From: Candidatus Methanovirga meridionalis
GTDB taxonomy: Archaea; Methanobacteriota; Methanobacteria; Methanobacteriales; Methanobacteriaceae
Assembly: GCA_031289325.1 (NCBI GenBank)
Contig: JAITPS010000262.1
Coordinates: 1 to 14,308, forward strand
Direction: 5' to 3'
Length of the DNA: 14,308 nucleotides
Part shown: positions 7,166-13,621 of the stretch, piece after piece
How the letters are laid out: the number at the start of each line of letters is the position of its first letter
How positions within the stretch are numbered: position 1 is the first letter of the stretch
Notes under the pieces: model-generated
Told to the model about the DNA's origin: nothing
Seen by the model: the letters and a program-made list of their open reading frames with translations, nothing else
Databases searched by the model: none
Program-made: the position numbers and the translations under genes

Positions 7166-7252
7166 CTATTTTAATTCTACTATCTTTTCTATATTATTAA
7201 CTTTTATAAAATTCAGTGGATAACAATTTATTTCAATTGCATCATGATTCAT
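7166..7252 (-). CDS. Possible 28-residue minus-strand ORF in the promoter region of the JAMM gene
   Basis: ATG 7252 to TAG 7166 encodes 28 residues beginning MNHDAIEINCYPLNFIK and ending NNIEKIVELK. Composition is less skewed than usual for random AT-rich frames (His, Asp, Cys and Pro present). There is no good Shine-Dalgarno, and the frame converges on the zinc-ribbon stop. It may be a small gene, the tail of a lost gene, or chance. Confidence 0.2.
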   Translation of the reverse strand: MNHDAIEINCYPLNFIKVNNIEKIVELK

Positions 7253-7271
7253 GCTCAAAAAATAGTACTAA

Positions 7272-7283
7272 TATATTTAAAAA
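7272..7283 (+). promoter_or_regulatory. Candidate TATA box of the JAMM protease gene
   Basis: TATATTTAAAAA lies about 45 bp before ATG 7322, which would give a short leader containing GTGAT (7313-7317). This supports separate transcription of the JAMM gene, which is separated by 157 bp from the zinc-ribbon gene. Confidence 0.4.
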
Positions 7284-7321
7284 CCATAATTAAGCTTACA
7301 TACTAATTATTTGTGATTTTA

Positions 7322-7771
7322 ATGTTTGAAAAAGTTCTCTCAAAGATATTTAGTTCATCAAATTATTATTATGAGGAAGTCCACATTTATGATGAAGTTA
7401 TAAACTCAATTTTAGATTATTCAAGAAATTCAGATCCAAATGAATTCATGTCACTTTTTGATGGAGAAATTAACAATAAAATCTTAACAATCACTGGATT
7501 AATATTTTTACCTGTTGAATCATCATACGAAGGAGCTATAATGAACACTGGTATGTTACCTGTTACAATAAAAAATTGGGGTTCTGTTCATAGTCATCCT
7601 GGATTAAGTGCTTTACCATCCAATACAGATTTAAAGACTTTTGCAAAAATGGGAATATTTCACATGATAATATGCCAACCTTACAGGGTTGAAGATATTA
7701 GAGCTTACAATAAACACGGAATAAATATAAACTATGAAATTATTAAAACTCCTTTTGATGATTTATATTAA
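7322..7771 (+). CDS. JAMM/MPN+ domain metalloprotease (Mov34/JAB family)
   Basis: This is a stand-alone 149-residue MPN+ domain protein. The zinc-protease signature is intact: Glu41 (NEFMSLFDG), His90 and His92 in VHSHP, then Ser100 and Asp103 in LPSNTD. Archaeal members include desampylases that cleave ubiquitin-like SAMP proteins from targets, so an isopeptidase role is reasonable, but no SAMP or E1-like gene is in the window. Residues 1-18 (MFEKVLSKIFSSSNYYYE) again look amphipathic. The start is ATG 7322; GTG 7313 is part of the Shine-Dalgarno GTGAT, 9 nt upstream. The gene follows the GTPase/DUF2073/DUF2072 cluster on the same strand. Confidence 0.9.
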   Translation: MFEKVLSKIFSSSNYYYEEVHIYDEVINSILDYSRNSDPNEFMSLFDGEINNKILTITGLIFLPVESSYEGAIMNTGMLPVTIKNWGSVHSHPGLSALPSNTDLKTFAKMGIFHMIICQPYRVEDIRAYNKHGININYEIIKTPFDDLY

Positions 7772-7813
7772 AAAAGACTGCGATATGTTTTTTAACTGAG
7801 ATATGTATTTTAA

Positions 7814-7957
7814 AGTTAGAAACGAAAAATCTTTGATTTTTAAGTTATCGATAACAAATCTTTGATTTTCTTAATTGAAATTTTTCATGTCAATTAGAAA
7901 AACGAAGTTTTTCTTTATTGAAATTTTTTATTTCAGTTAGAAAATCTTTGATTTTCT
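7814..7957. repeat. Palindrome array 1
   Basis: Seven short perfect inverted repeats lie almost end to end: AAAAATC/GATTTTT (7825-7841), GTTATCGATAAC (7844-7855), AAATC/GATTT (7856-7868), AATTGA/TCAATT (7873-7895), AGAAAAACGAAGTTTTTCT (7896-7914), TGAAAT/ATTTCA (7919-7935) and AGAAAATCTTTGATTTTCT (7939-7957). The stems are separated by 3-11 nt loops. The reverse complement of 11221-11280 matches 7814-7870 closely, and other units also recur there inverted. Confidence 0.85.
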
Positions 7958-8014
7958 TTATTTTTCAATTGTAAAAGTTAATCCTCTTTTTACAGTGCCA
8001 TCATTTCTAATCAT
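7958..8014 (-). pseudogene. Short coding-like remnant (18 codons)
   Basis: The minus strand reads ATG...TAA with product MIRNDGTVKRGLTFTIEK. The composition looks like a real protein C-terminus, with GLTFTI reminiscent of beta-rich surface proteins. The frame is closed by TAA two codons upstream of the ATG. Palindrome array 1 begins exactly after its stop codon, as a 3' structure would. It is probably the tail of a lost gene; no family can be claimed. Confidence 0.25.
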
Positions 8015-8214
8015 TTTATCTTATCTTAATTTTAAAATTTATTTTTATTTTTTAAGTTTTTTGTTTCATTTTATTTATTATAACCTTTGATTAATAGTTA
8101 TTATAGTCTTACTTAATTTAATAGAATTTTAAATTATAACTTATTTTAAAAATCAATATGATATTAAGGTATAAAAAGTTTTATTAATAATAAAATACCA
8201 TATAAACATTTATA

Positions 8215-8489
8215 ATATAGTAACTTTGATAAAGTTCTTAATAAATAATTTTTTTAAAAATAAATTTTATTAAAAAATATTAATTTAAAATTATTTATAT
8301 TAATTAAAATAAGTTAATGTTAATTAATATTTAAAATTATTGATTTTTATTAATTAAAATTTAAAAATATGGATTTTTATTAATTAATATTTGAAATTAT
8401 TGATTTTCATGAAATAATATTTAAAATTAAATAATTTAATAAAAAAATTATCATTTTAAAATTTAAGAACTTTTCCATAATAACTATAT
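8215..8489 (+). repeat. MITE-like intergenic element, copy C (best preserved)
   Basis: This 275-bp element is bounded by imperfect inverted repeats: the left end 8215-8241 (ATATAGTAACTTTGATAAAG...) matches the reverse complement of the right end 8463-8489 at 22 of 27 positions. Inside, 8321-8410 holds three tandem 30-bp units plus a partial fourth (8411-8429). One copy of the 15-mer ATCATTTTAAAATTT (8450-8464) is the unit that is expanded six-fold at 1-90. No coding capacity for a transposase is present. Target duplication cannot be called because both flanks are AT repeats. Confidence 0.8.
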
Positions 8490-8496
8490 ATAAATA
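8484..8496 (+). promoter_or_regulatory. Candidate TATA box at the right end of element C, upstream of tpiA
   Basis: CTATATATAAATA overlaps the outer end of the right terminal repeat. It is about 165 bp before tpiA ATG 8659, which would leave a long leader containing the 16-bp repeats. A related ACTATAAATTAGATAAATA follows copy A before purS. It is a candidate only. Confidence 0.3.
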
Positions 8497-8520
8497 AAAT
8501 TTTTTATAAATTATAAAATA

Positions 8521-8584
8521 GTTAATTCTTAAAAATGTTAGCTCTTAAAAATGTTAACTCCTAAAAATGTTAACTCTTATATAT
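8521..8584 (+). repeat. 16-bp tandem repeat, four units
   Basis: Four consecutive 16-bp units begin GTTAATTC, GTTAGCTC, GTTAACTC and GTTAACTC; the first three end TAAAAAT. They lie in the probable tpiA leader. They also create a spurious in-frame upstream start for tpiA. Confidence 0.85.
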
Positions 8585-8658
8585 TAAAGATTATAAATTG
8601 TTTAAAAATTAATTGTTTAAAAATTTATAAATTGTTTAAAAATGAAATGAGGTATTTT

Positions 8659-9336
8659 ATGTTAAAATTTAAAACTCCAATAGTTATACTTAACTTTAAA
8701 ACATATTTAGAATCAAGTGGTAGTAATGCTCTTAACTTAGCTAAAGCATTAGAAATAGCATCAGATGAAAGTGGAATTAATATGGTTGCTGGACCTCAAT
8801 CAACAGACATATACAGAATTAAAGATGAAACAAGAATTCCTATTGTTGCTCAGCATATAGACAATATATCTCCAGGAGGTCATACTGGTAGTAACTTGTT
8901 AGAATCTTTAAAAGAAGCTGGAATTGATGGATCTTTAATTAATCATTCAGAAAAAAGAATGATCTTAGCAGATATTGATGAAAATATTAGAAAACTAAGA
9001 GATAATGATTTATACTCTATTGTATGTACAAATAATGTTAATACAAGTGCAAGTATTGCAAGTTTCAATCCTAATTTTATAGCTGTTGAACCACCTGAAT
9101 TAATCGGTACAGGGATATCTGTTTCGCAAGCAGAACCAGAAGTAGTTGAAGGTACTGTTAGAAGAGTTAAAACAGTTAATAAAAATATTAAAGTTTTATG
9201 TGGGGCTGGAATATCTACTGGTGATGATATGAAAGCAGCTTTAGATTTAGGTGCTGATGGTGTTCTTTTAGCATCAGGGATTATTCTATCAGAAAGTCCT
9301 GAAAAAGCTTTATTAGATTTGGTAAGTAAAATATAA
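8659..9336 (+). CDS. tpiA: Triosephosphate isomerase (archaeal type)
   Basis: This enzyme interconverts dihydroxyacetone phosphate and glyceraldehyde 3-phosphate in the cytoplasm; in this autotrophic-type methanogen it would mainly serve gluconeogenesis. The 225-residue product has the shortened archaeal TIM-barrel length. Catalytic positions are visible: Asn12 and Lys14 in LNFKTY, His96 in INHSEKR, and Glu144 in AVEPPELIGTG. Phosphate-binding loops are at CGAGIS (181-186) and DGVLLASGI (200-208). The true start is ATG 8659, with GAGGT (8649-8653) five nt upstream. A longer in-frame extension to 8551 only reads the repetitive leader and is rejected. pgk follows after 67 bp on the same strand. 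Confidence 0.95.
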   Translation: MLKFKTPIVILNFKTYLESSGSNALNLAKALEIASDESGINMVAGPQSTDIYRIKDETRIPIVAQHIDNISPGGHTGSNLLESLKEAGIDGSLINHSEKRMILADIDENIRKLRDNDLYSIVCTNNVNTSASIASFNPNFIAVEPPELIGTGISVSQAEPEVVEGTVRRVKTVNKNIKVLCGAGISTGDDMKAALDLGADGVLLASGIILSESPEKALLDLVSKI

Positions 9337-9403
9337 TTCAAACTATTCAAAAATTTATAAATTAAATATTTTTCAATTAAAAAAAAATAAAGGAAATGTG
9401 AGA

Positions 9404-10618
9404 ATGGCAACTGATTTTAAAACAATCGATGATTTTGATGTTAGAGGCAAACGAGTTTTAGTTAGAATAGATATTAATTCCCCAGTAGATCCAAGCACTG
9501 GTATTATTTTAGATGATTTACGAATAAAAGGGCATGTTGAGACAATTGAAGAATTATCGAATAAAGGAGCTAAAGTAATTCTTTTAGCACATCAAAGTCG
9601 TCCTGGAAAGGCTGATTTTACAACACTTAGACCTCATGCTGATAGATTATCACAAATTTTAGGTTTTGAAGTGGATTATGTTGACAGCATTTTCTCAGCC
9701 GATGTAATTAATGCAATAGAAAACCTAATTAATGGAGATATTCTGCTTCTTGAAAATGTAAGATTTTTCTCTGAGGAATCCTTAAGTCGTTCTCCTGAGC
9801 AACATTCAAAATCATTGCTTGTTAGTAGTTTAACACCTTACATTGACATATTTATTAACGACGCATTTGCAACGGCTCATAGATCTCATTTATCTTTAGT
9901 AGGTTTTACTAAAGTTCTTCCATCTGGTGCTGGAAGATTAATGGAAAAAGAAATTGGAATAATAAATCATGCTATTGAAAATGATGAAAGACCATCTATT
10001 TTTGTTTTAGGTGGAGTTAAAGCAGACGATTCTTTTGAAGTAATAGAGAATGTATTGAGGCGTGAAACAGCTGATTCAATACTAACAACAGGGCTTGTTG
10101 CCAATATATTCTTAAAAGGTGCTAATATTAAAATAGGTGAAGTAAATGAGAATTTTATTAAAAGTAGAGATTATTATTACTTAGTTGATAAGGCAAAAGA
10201 ACTTATTAAAGAGTATGGTGATAAAATATTCTATCCTGAAGATGTAGCTATTGAAGATAATGGTAATAGGTTTGATGTAGATATTAATGATATTCCAAAT
10301 AAATCTATTTTTGATGTTGGTATTAAAACAATTGAAAAATATAGGAATATAATTAAAAATGCTAAAACAATTTTTGCAAATGGACCAGCAGGTGTTTTTG
10401 AAGATCCTAATTTTTCCATTGGAACGGATGATATTTTAAATGCAATAGCTAATTCATCTGCTTTCACAATTGTGGGTGGAGGACATATTGGTGCTGCTGC
10501 AGTTGCTATGGGATTTAATAATCAAATTGAACATATTAGTAGTGGTGGTGGTGCAAGTATTAGTTTATTAGCAGGTAAAAAATTAGTAGCCATTGAAGCA
10601 TTAAAAAATGCCAAATAA
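9404..10618 (+). CDS. pgk: Phosphoglycerate kinase
   Basis: This kinase transfers phosphate between 1,3-bisphosphoglycerate/ADP and 3-phosphoglycerate/ATP. The 404-residue protein shows the N-domain substrate sites Arg21, Asp23 and Asn25 (VLVRIDINSPV), HQSRPG at 63-68, LLENVRFFSEE at about 115-125 and NDAFATAHRSH at 152-162. The C-domain nucleotide site has GGVKADDS at 204-211, ANGPAGVFEDPNFSIGT and GGGHIGAAAVAMG. The length is normal. ATG 9404 is chosen over GTG 9398, which is part of the purine-rich AGGAAATGTG leader. The gene is probably co-transcribed with tpiA. Confidence 0.96.
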   Translation: MATDFKTIDDFDVRGKRVLVRIDINSPVDPSTGIILDDLRIKGHVETIEELSNKGAKVILLAHQSRPGKADFTTLRPHADRLSQILGFEVDYVDSIFSADVINAIENLINGDILLLENVRFFSEESLSRSPEQHSKSLLVSSLTPYIDIFINDAFATAHRSHLSLVGFTKVLPSGAGRLMEKEIGIINHAIENDERPSIFVLGGVKADDSFEVIENVLRRETADSILTTGLVANIFLKGANIKIGEVNENFIKSRDYYYLVDKAKELIKEYGDKIFYPEDVAIEDNGNRFDVDINDIPNKSIFDVGIKTIEKYRNIIKNAKTIFANGPAGVFEDPNFSIGTDDILNAIANSSAFTIVGGGHIGAAAVAMGFNNQIEHISSGGGASISLLAGKKLVAIEALKNAK

Positions 10619-10662
10619 TCTTCATTTATTTAAATTCCATAACTTTTAAGATATTCAATTGA

Positions 10663-10670
10663 TTTTTTTT
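10663..10670 (+). terminator. Oligo-T terminator after pgk
   Basis: A T8 run sits 44 bp after the pgk stop and is followed by a second T5 run at 10677, typical of archaeal intrinsic termination without a hairpin. Confidence 0.45.
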
Positions 10671-10728
10671 ATTATATTTTTAGTAAAATATATTATCATG
10701 TTTTGTATAATTAATTTATTATATTGGT

Positions 10729-10915
10729 TTTTAATAAATAACTTTTTTAAAAACAAGTATTATTAAAATATGTTAATTAAAAATTATTTATATTATTAAA
10801 AATTATTTATATTATTTAAAATTTAAAATCATGGATTTTTCATGAAATAATATTTAAAATTAAGTAACTTAATAAAAAAAATTTTATTCAAAATTTAAGA
10901 ACTTTTCCATAATGA
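10729..10915 (+). repeat. MITE-like intergenic element, copy D (left end degenerate)
   Basis: The segment TTAATAAATAACTTTTTTAA (10730-10749) aligns with the inner left end of copies B and C, but the outer left terminal repeat is largely lost. The right half is well conserved: CATGAAATAATATTTAAAAT (10841-10860), then GAACTTTTCCATAATGA (10899-10915). Inside, a unit of about 19 bp containing AAAAATTATTTATATTA occurs twice (about 10778-10815). Confidence 0.7.
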
Positions 10916-11072
10916 ATACATATTAATTCAAAATTTTTTTTGTAAATTATTTTTTCATATTTTTTCATATGTTAATATTTGTGTTTTAAATTTAATTTAA
11001 AGAAATAAAAATCATTTTTGATTACAATTGTTAATTAAATTTTGTAAAATTAATATATGAATGAATATAAAT

Positions 11073-11280
11073 GAAGAAAAGCTTTGTCTTCCTAATTGAA
11101 ATAAAAAATTTCAATAAAGAAAATTATAAATTTTCTAACTTTAAAAAATAAAAAATTTTTTAAAATAAAGAAAAACTTCGTTTTTCTAACTTTAAAAAAT
11201 AAAAAATTTTTTAAAATAAAGAAAATCAAAGATTTATTATCAAAGATAACTTAAATATTGAAGATTTTTCGTCTCTAACT
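11073..11280. repeat. Palindrome array 2 (inverted relative of array 1)
   Basis: Successive inverted repeats are GAAGA/TCTTC (11073-11091), TTGAAAT/ATTTCAA (11096-11114), AGAAAATTATAAATTTTCT (11118-11136), an A/T palindrome (about 11140-11166), AGAAAAACTTCGTTTTTCT (11169-11187), and the A/T palindrome again at about 11191-11217. A 51-bp unit containing the A/T palindrome is directly repeated. AGAAAAACTTCGTTTTTCT is the exact reverse complement of the array 1 hairpin at 7896-7914, and 11221-11280 is the inverted match of 7814-7870. Confidence 0.85.
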
Positions 11281-11335
11281 TTAAAAACAAAGTTTTTAAA
11301 ATAGAATAAAATAAGTTTACAGAACACTTATTATG

Positions 11336-11347
11336 TTATATAAATAA
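11336..11347 (+). promoter_or_regulatory. TATA box upstream of the TIGR04255-like gene
   Basis: TTATATAAATAA is one of the best archaeal TATA matches in the window. It would start transcription near 11370, giving a leader of about 110 nt to ATG 11483. Confidence 0.45.
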
Positions 11348-11482
11348 AGTCATCATACCTTAAAAAAAAAATTAACAACTGGAAAACATGATTGAAGATA
11401 TATTTTGAAAGAATCTATAATACAGCAAATGAGCTTAAAAAAATGAAATTACATTAAAATAATATATAATGGGAGAGAAATC

Positions 11483-12238
11483 ATGAAAGAAAAAATTTAT
11501 AATGAGAATATTTTAACCGATGTGATTTTTGAGATGAAGTTCCCACCAATATTAGAATTAATGGATGGTGAAAATTTACATGTTTCTAAGTTCCAAAAAA
11601 AGATAGTAGACAAATTTCCTTATTTAGATATTAAAAAAGATGAAGAAATTACTTTGAATGTATCTCAAATTAGTAGTGAAAGGAAAAAAATAACTTCATG
11701 GTTATTTAAGGATAAGGATAATTCTTTTAAGAACAATAATGCTCCTACAAAGATAGTGAGTTTCAATTATAATCAAATTGTTTTACATTATAAAAATTCA
11801 TATTCTAATTTTAATGATTTTTTAGAAACAATATATTTAATATTTGATGCTTTAAGTGAATATTCTGTGAGAAAAACAAAATATATTAGTATGAGATATG
11901 TTAATCAAATAAAATTAGAAAATAATGAAAATTGGAATGGTTTAATCAACAAAAATTTATGTTTCACTTCAGATTTTGTTAAAAATAATGTTTTAAGGTC
12001 TATGCATTCTTTAGAGTTTAAAGAAGAAGATTATGTAATTAATTTCAATTTTGGTGAATTTAATAGTGACTATCCACATCCAATATCAAAAAAAGAATTT
12101 GTATTAGATTATATTTGCAAGTATAAAGAATCCACAGACATTGAGGATGTTTCAAAAATTGCAAAAAAGATGAACGAGTTAATTCATGAATGGTTTGAAA
12201 AAAGTATTTTGAAAGGATTAAGAGATATAATAGGATAA
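11483..12238 (+). CDS. TIGR04255 family-like protein (function unknown)
   Basis: The 251-residue soluble protein matches the pattern of the sporadically distributed TIGR04255 family. It opens with a segment on the pattern V-x-F-E-M-K-F-P-P (residues 14-22). The mid-region has a beta-rich VSFNYNQIVLHY (92-103), then helix NDFLETIYLIFDALSEYS, then ISMRYVNQI (135-143), the family's most recognisable motif. No catalytic motif is known to me for this family, which is scattered across bacteria and archaea and often sits in accessory islands. The start is ATG 11483, with GGGAGA (11471-11476) upstream. A second gene starts 14 nt after the stop, so this is the first gene of a three-gene cassette ending in a PIN nuclease. 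Assignment is by pattern, without a profile search. Confidence 0.65.
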   Translation: MKEKIYNENILTDVIFEMKFPPILELMDGENLHVSKFQKKIVDKFPYLDIKKDEEITLNVSQISSERKKITSWLFKDKDNSFKNNNAPTKIVSFNYNQIVLHYKNSYSNFNDFLETIYLIFDALSEYSVRKTKYISMRYVNQIKLENNENWNGLINKNLCFTSDFVKNNVLRSMHSLEFKEEDYVINFNFGEFNSDYPHPISKKEFVLDYICKYKESTDIEDVSKIAKKMNELIHEWFEKSILKGLRDIIG

Positions 12239-12252
12239 AGGAAAGATATAAA

Positions 12253-12909
12253 ATGAATAATAATTATATAACCACTGAAAATTATTTGAATGGGATAATT
12301 GATGAGGATAATATGTCTGTACAAGATGAAAAATCTGAAGAGTATGTTAAAGAAGATATATTCTCTTTTAAAATTGACAAAAGCTTATATTTTGATAATA
12401 GAATACAGCTAACTAAATATTTTTCATCCTTCATTGACTTATTAAAATATTGTAATAATAAAATTCGCACATTATTTCAAGTTAAAAACGAAAATATACA
12501 CAATTTAAGATTATTAAATGATATAATCTCGAAATATAAGGAGATAATAATAACAGATGAATTAATGAAAGATGAAAGGTTTTCATTATCAGAAATCCAA
12601 GATATAATAGATTATTTTTGTGGAAATCAAAATATCAACACTGAGCAAATAGAATTCATAATAAAAATTTTAGAAACATTGATAGATTTTCTTGAAAATA
12701 AAATGAAAATCATTGAAAATCATGGCATTATTAAAGTATACGATTATGCTTATAAAGATGAATTTATTAAAGAGTATAATGCTCTTTTTATTGAGTATAG
12801 TGAAATATTTGACGAACAAGATTTCTTATTTTATGAGAAATATTATGTTCCTAAGGGCAATTATGATGAGGCAATTAATGAAACTTTTAGATTATTGGGG
12901 GATTCATAA
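12253..12909 (+). CDS. Unrecognised 218-residue protein, middle gene of the PIN cassette
   Basis: I do not recognise the family. The protein is acidic, with no signal peptide or membrane segment. Residues 1-35 are polar and probably disordered. From about residue 50 it is helix-rich with leucine/isoleucine periodicity (LLKYCNNKIRTLF, IEFIIKILETLIDFLENKM). The Tyr/Phe-rich C-terminal part contains EYSEIFDEQDFLFYEKYY, then YDEAINETFRLLGDS. It has a good Shine-Dalgarno (AAAGGAAAG) before ATG 12253 and starts 14 nt after the upstream stop. Its last codons overlap the beginning of the PIN frame: the stop TAA (12907-12909) overlaps a candidate ATA start (12906). This tight packing suggests it works with the PIN protein, perhaps as antitoxin or adaptor (inference only). 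Confidence 0.7.
   Translation: MNNNYITTENYLNGIIDEDNMSVQDEKSEEYVKEDIFSFKIDKSLYFDNRIQLTKYFSSFIDLLKYCNNKIRTLFQVKNENIHNLRLLNDIISKYKEIIITDELMKDERFSLSEIQDIIDYFCGNQNINTEQIEFIIKILETLIDFLENKMKIIENHGIIKVYDYAYKDEFIKEYNALFIEYSEIFDEQDFLFYEKYYVPKGNYDEAINETFRLLGDS
12897..12903 (+). promoter_or_regulatory. G-rich site that may be the PIN gene ribosome binding site or a slippery run
   Basis: GGGGGAT lies 2 nt before the ATA at 12906 and 5 nt before the ATA at 12909. The five-G run is also where a -1 slip would join the 218-residue frame to the PIN frame. Either reading explains how the PIN sequence could be translated without a standard start codon. Confidence 0.35.
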
Positions 12910-13601
12910 TATTTCAACAGAATCAAGCAGTATTTCTTGATAATAATATTTTAATCGGGTACTGTTTTTTACAAGACCCACAACATTATAAATCAAGGAA
13001 AGTATTTCAAACATATCCAGATACTTATTGGTCTAAAAATGTTAAATATGAATTTAATAAAGTTTTTAAAAGAAAACAAGAAACTTTTGAAAAATTTGTT
13101 ATTGATATCAAAATAATTTTAAATTCTCTATTAGATGATATAGATAAAACAAAATTAGTTAACATAGCTCTTAAGTGTCGCAATAAGAATTTTAATGAAA
13201 ATTCGGTGCAGAAAATAATTAATGATATATGGAATAAAAATGAATTTGAAAATATTGAATCTACTGAATCTATTATTAATCATTTAGACAGTTATAAAAG
13301 AGGCTTCAAAAAGAAAATAATCAAATTTAAAAGAGATTGTTACAATCAACTTAATTATCATGAACGACCAACTCATTATTCATCTGAGGAGAAGAAATTA
13401 AAAGATTGTATTCATGGGGATGATAATTTAGATAAAATAGGTGGTGATATGAATATTTGTTTGGATGCTCATGATTTGGCAAAAAAAAGCAACATTAATA
13501 AATTGCTTTTTATAACTGATGATAATGATTTATATGATTGCAAACATTTGCTTAAAACTCACACAAAAATTCATGAAGTAAAGCATCTTTTAGATTGTTA
13601 G
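12906..13601 (+). CDS. PIN-domain nuclease, no standard start codon
   Basis: An open frame runs from the TAG at 12888 to the stop at 13601 and encodes a PIN-like RNase of about 231 residues. Counting from ATA 12906, the first acidic site is Asp12 in AVFLDNNILIGYCF and the second Glu49 in WSKNVKYEFNKVF. The C-terminal acidic cluster is Asp181-Asp187-Asp190 (GGDMNICLDAHDLAKK), then Asp205 in LFITDDNDLY. This order fits the metal-binding Asp/Glu set of PIN nucleases, which commonly cleave RNA in toxin-antitoxin or RNA-processing roles. There is no ATG, GTG or TTG before residue 101 (GTG 13206), which would remove the first active-site residues. Possible explanations are an ATA start overlapping the upstream stop as ATAA, a -1 frameshift at GGGGG fusing it to the upstream protein, or a mutation or sequence error. 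Confidence 0.65.
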   Translation: MIFQQNQAVFLDNNILIGYCFLQDPQHYKSRKVFQTYPDTYWSKNVKYEFNKVFKRKQETFEKFVIDIKIILNSLLDDIDKTKLVNIALKCRNKNFNENSVQKIINDIWNKNEFENIESTESIINHLDSYKRGFKKKIIKFKRDCYNQLNYHERPTHYSSEEKKLKDCIHGDDNLDKIGGDMNICLDAHDLAKKSNINKLLFITDDNDLYDCKHLLKTHTKIHEVKHLLDC

Positions 13602-13621
13602 TTTAAATCATTTAAGGTAGA

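Larger units (their letters stand above)
7772..8658. other. Intergenic region between JAMM gene and tpiA
   Basis: This region of nearly 900 bp has no full gene. In order it holds a 19-bp imperfect direct repeat beginning GATATGT (7782 and 7800) with a T6 run (7788-7793) that may end JAMM transcription, palindrome array 1 (7814-7957), and a short minus-strand coding-like remnant (7958-8014). Then come about 190 bp of featureless AT-rich DNA, MITE-like element C (8215-8489) with a TATA candidate at its right border, and a 16-bp x4 tandem repeat (8521-8584). Last is a triple AATTGTTTAAAAAT repeat (8596-8643) before the tpiA Shine-Dalgarno. Confidence 0.6.
10619..11482. other. Intergenic region between pgk and the accessory island
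   Basis: No complete gene is present. The order is pgk terminator T run, degenerate MITE-like copy D (10729-10915), about 150 bp of AT-rich DNA, palindrome array 2 (11073-11280), a TATA box (11336-11347) and the leader of the TIGR04255-like gene. Between 11389 and 11457 a coding-like fragment can be read (MIEDI in one frame, then ERIYNTANELKKMKLH and a stop in another), joined only by a frameshift; this may be a gene remnant or chance. Confidence 0.6.

Noticed and set aside
8551..8658. N-terminal extension of triosephosphate isomerase by 36 residues
   Set aside because: The extension only translates tandem repeats in the leader. ATG 8659 has a proper GAGGT site and gives the normal archaeal length.
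12713..12940. 75-residue ORF overlapping the end of the 218-residue gene
   Set aside because: It is a shifted-frame shadow of that gene, without a ribosome binding site or protein-like composition.
13206..13601. 131-residue gene starting at GTG 13206
   Set aside because: It would remove the N-terminal PIN strand and the first two acidic residues, which are clearly encoded upstream in the same open frame.
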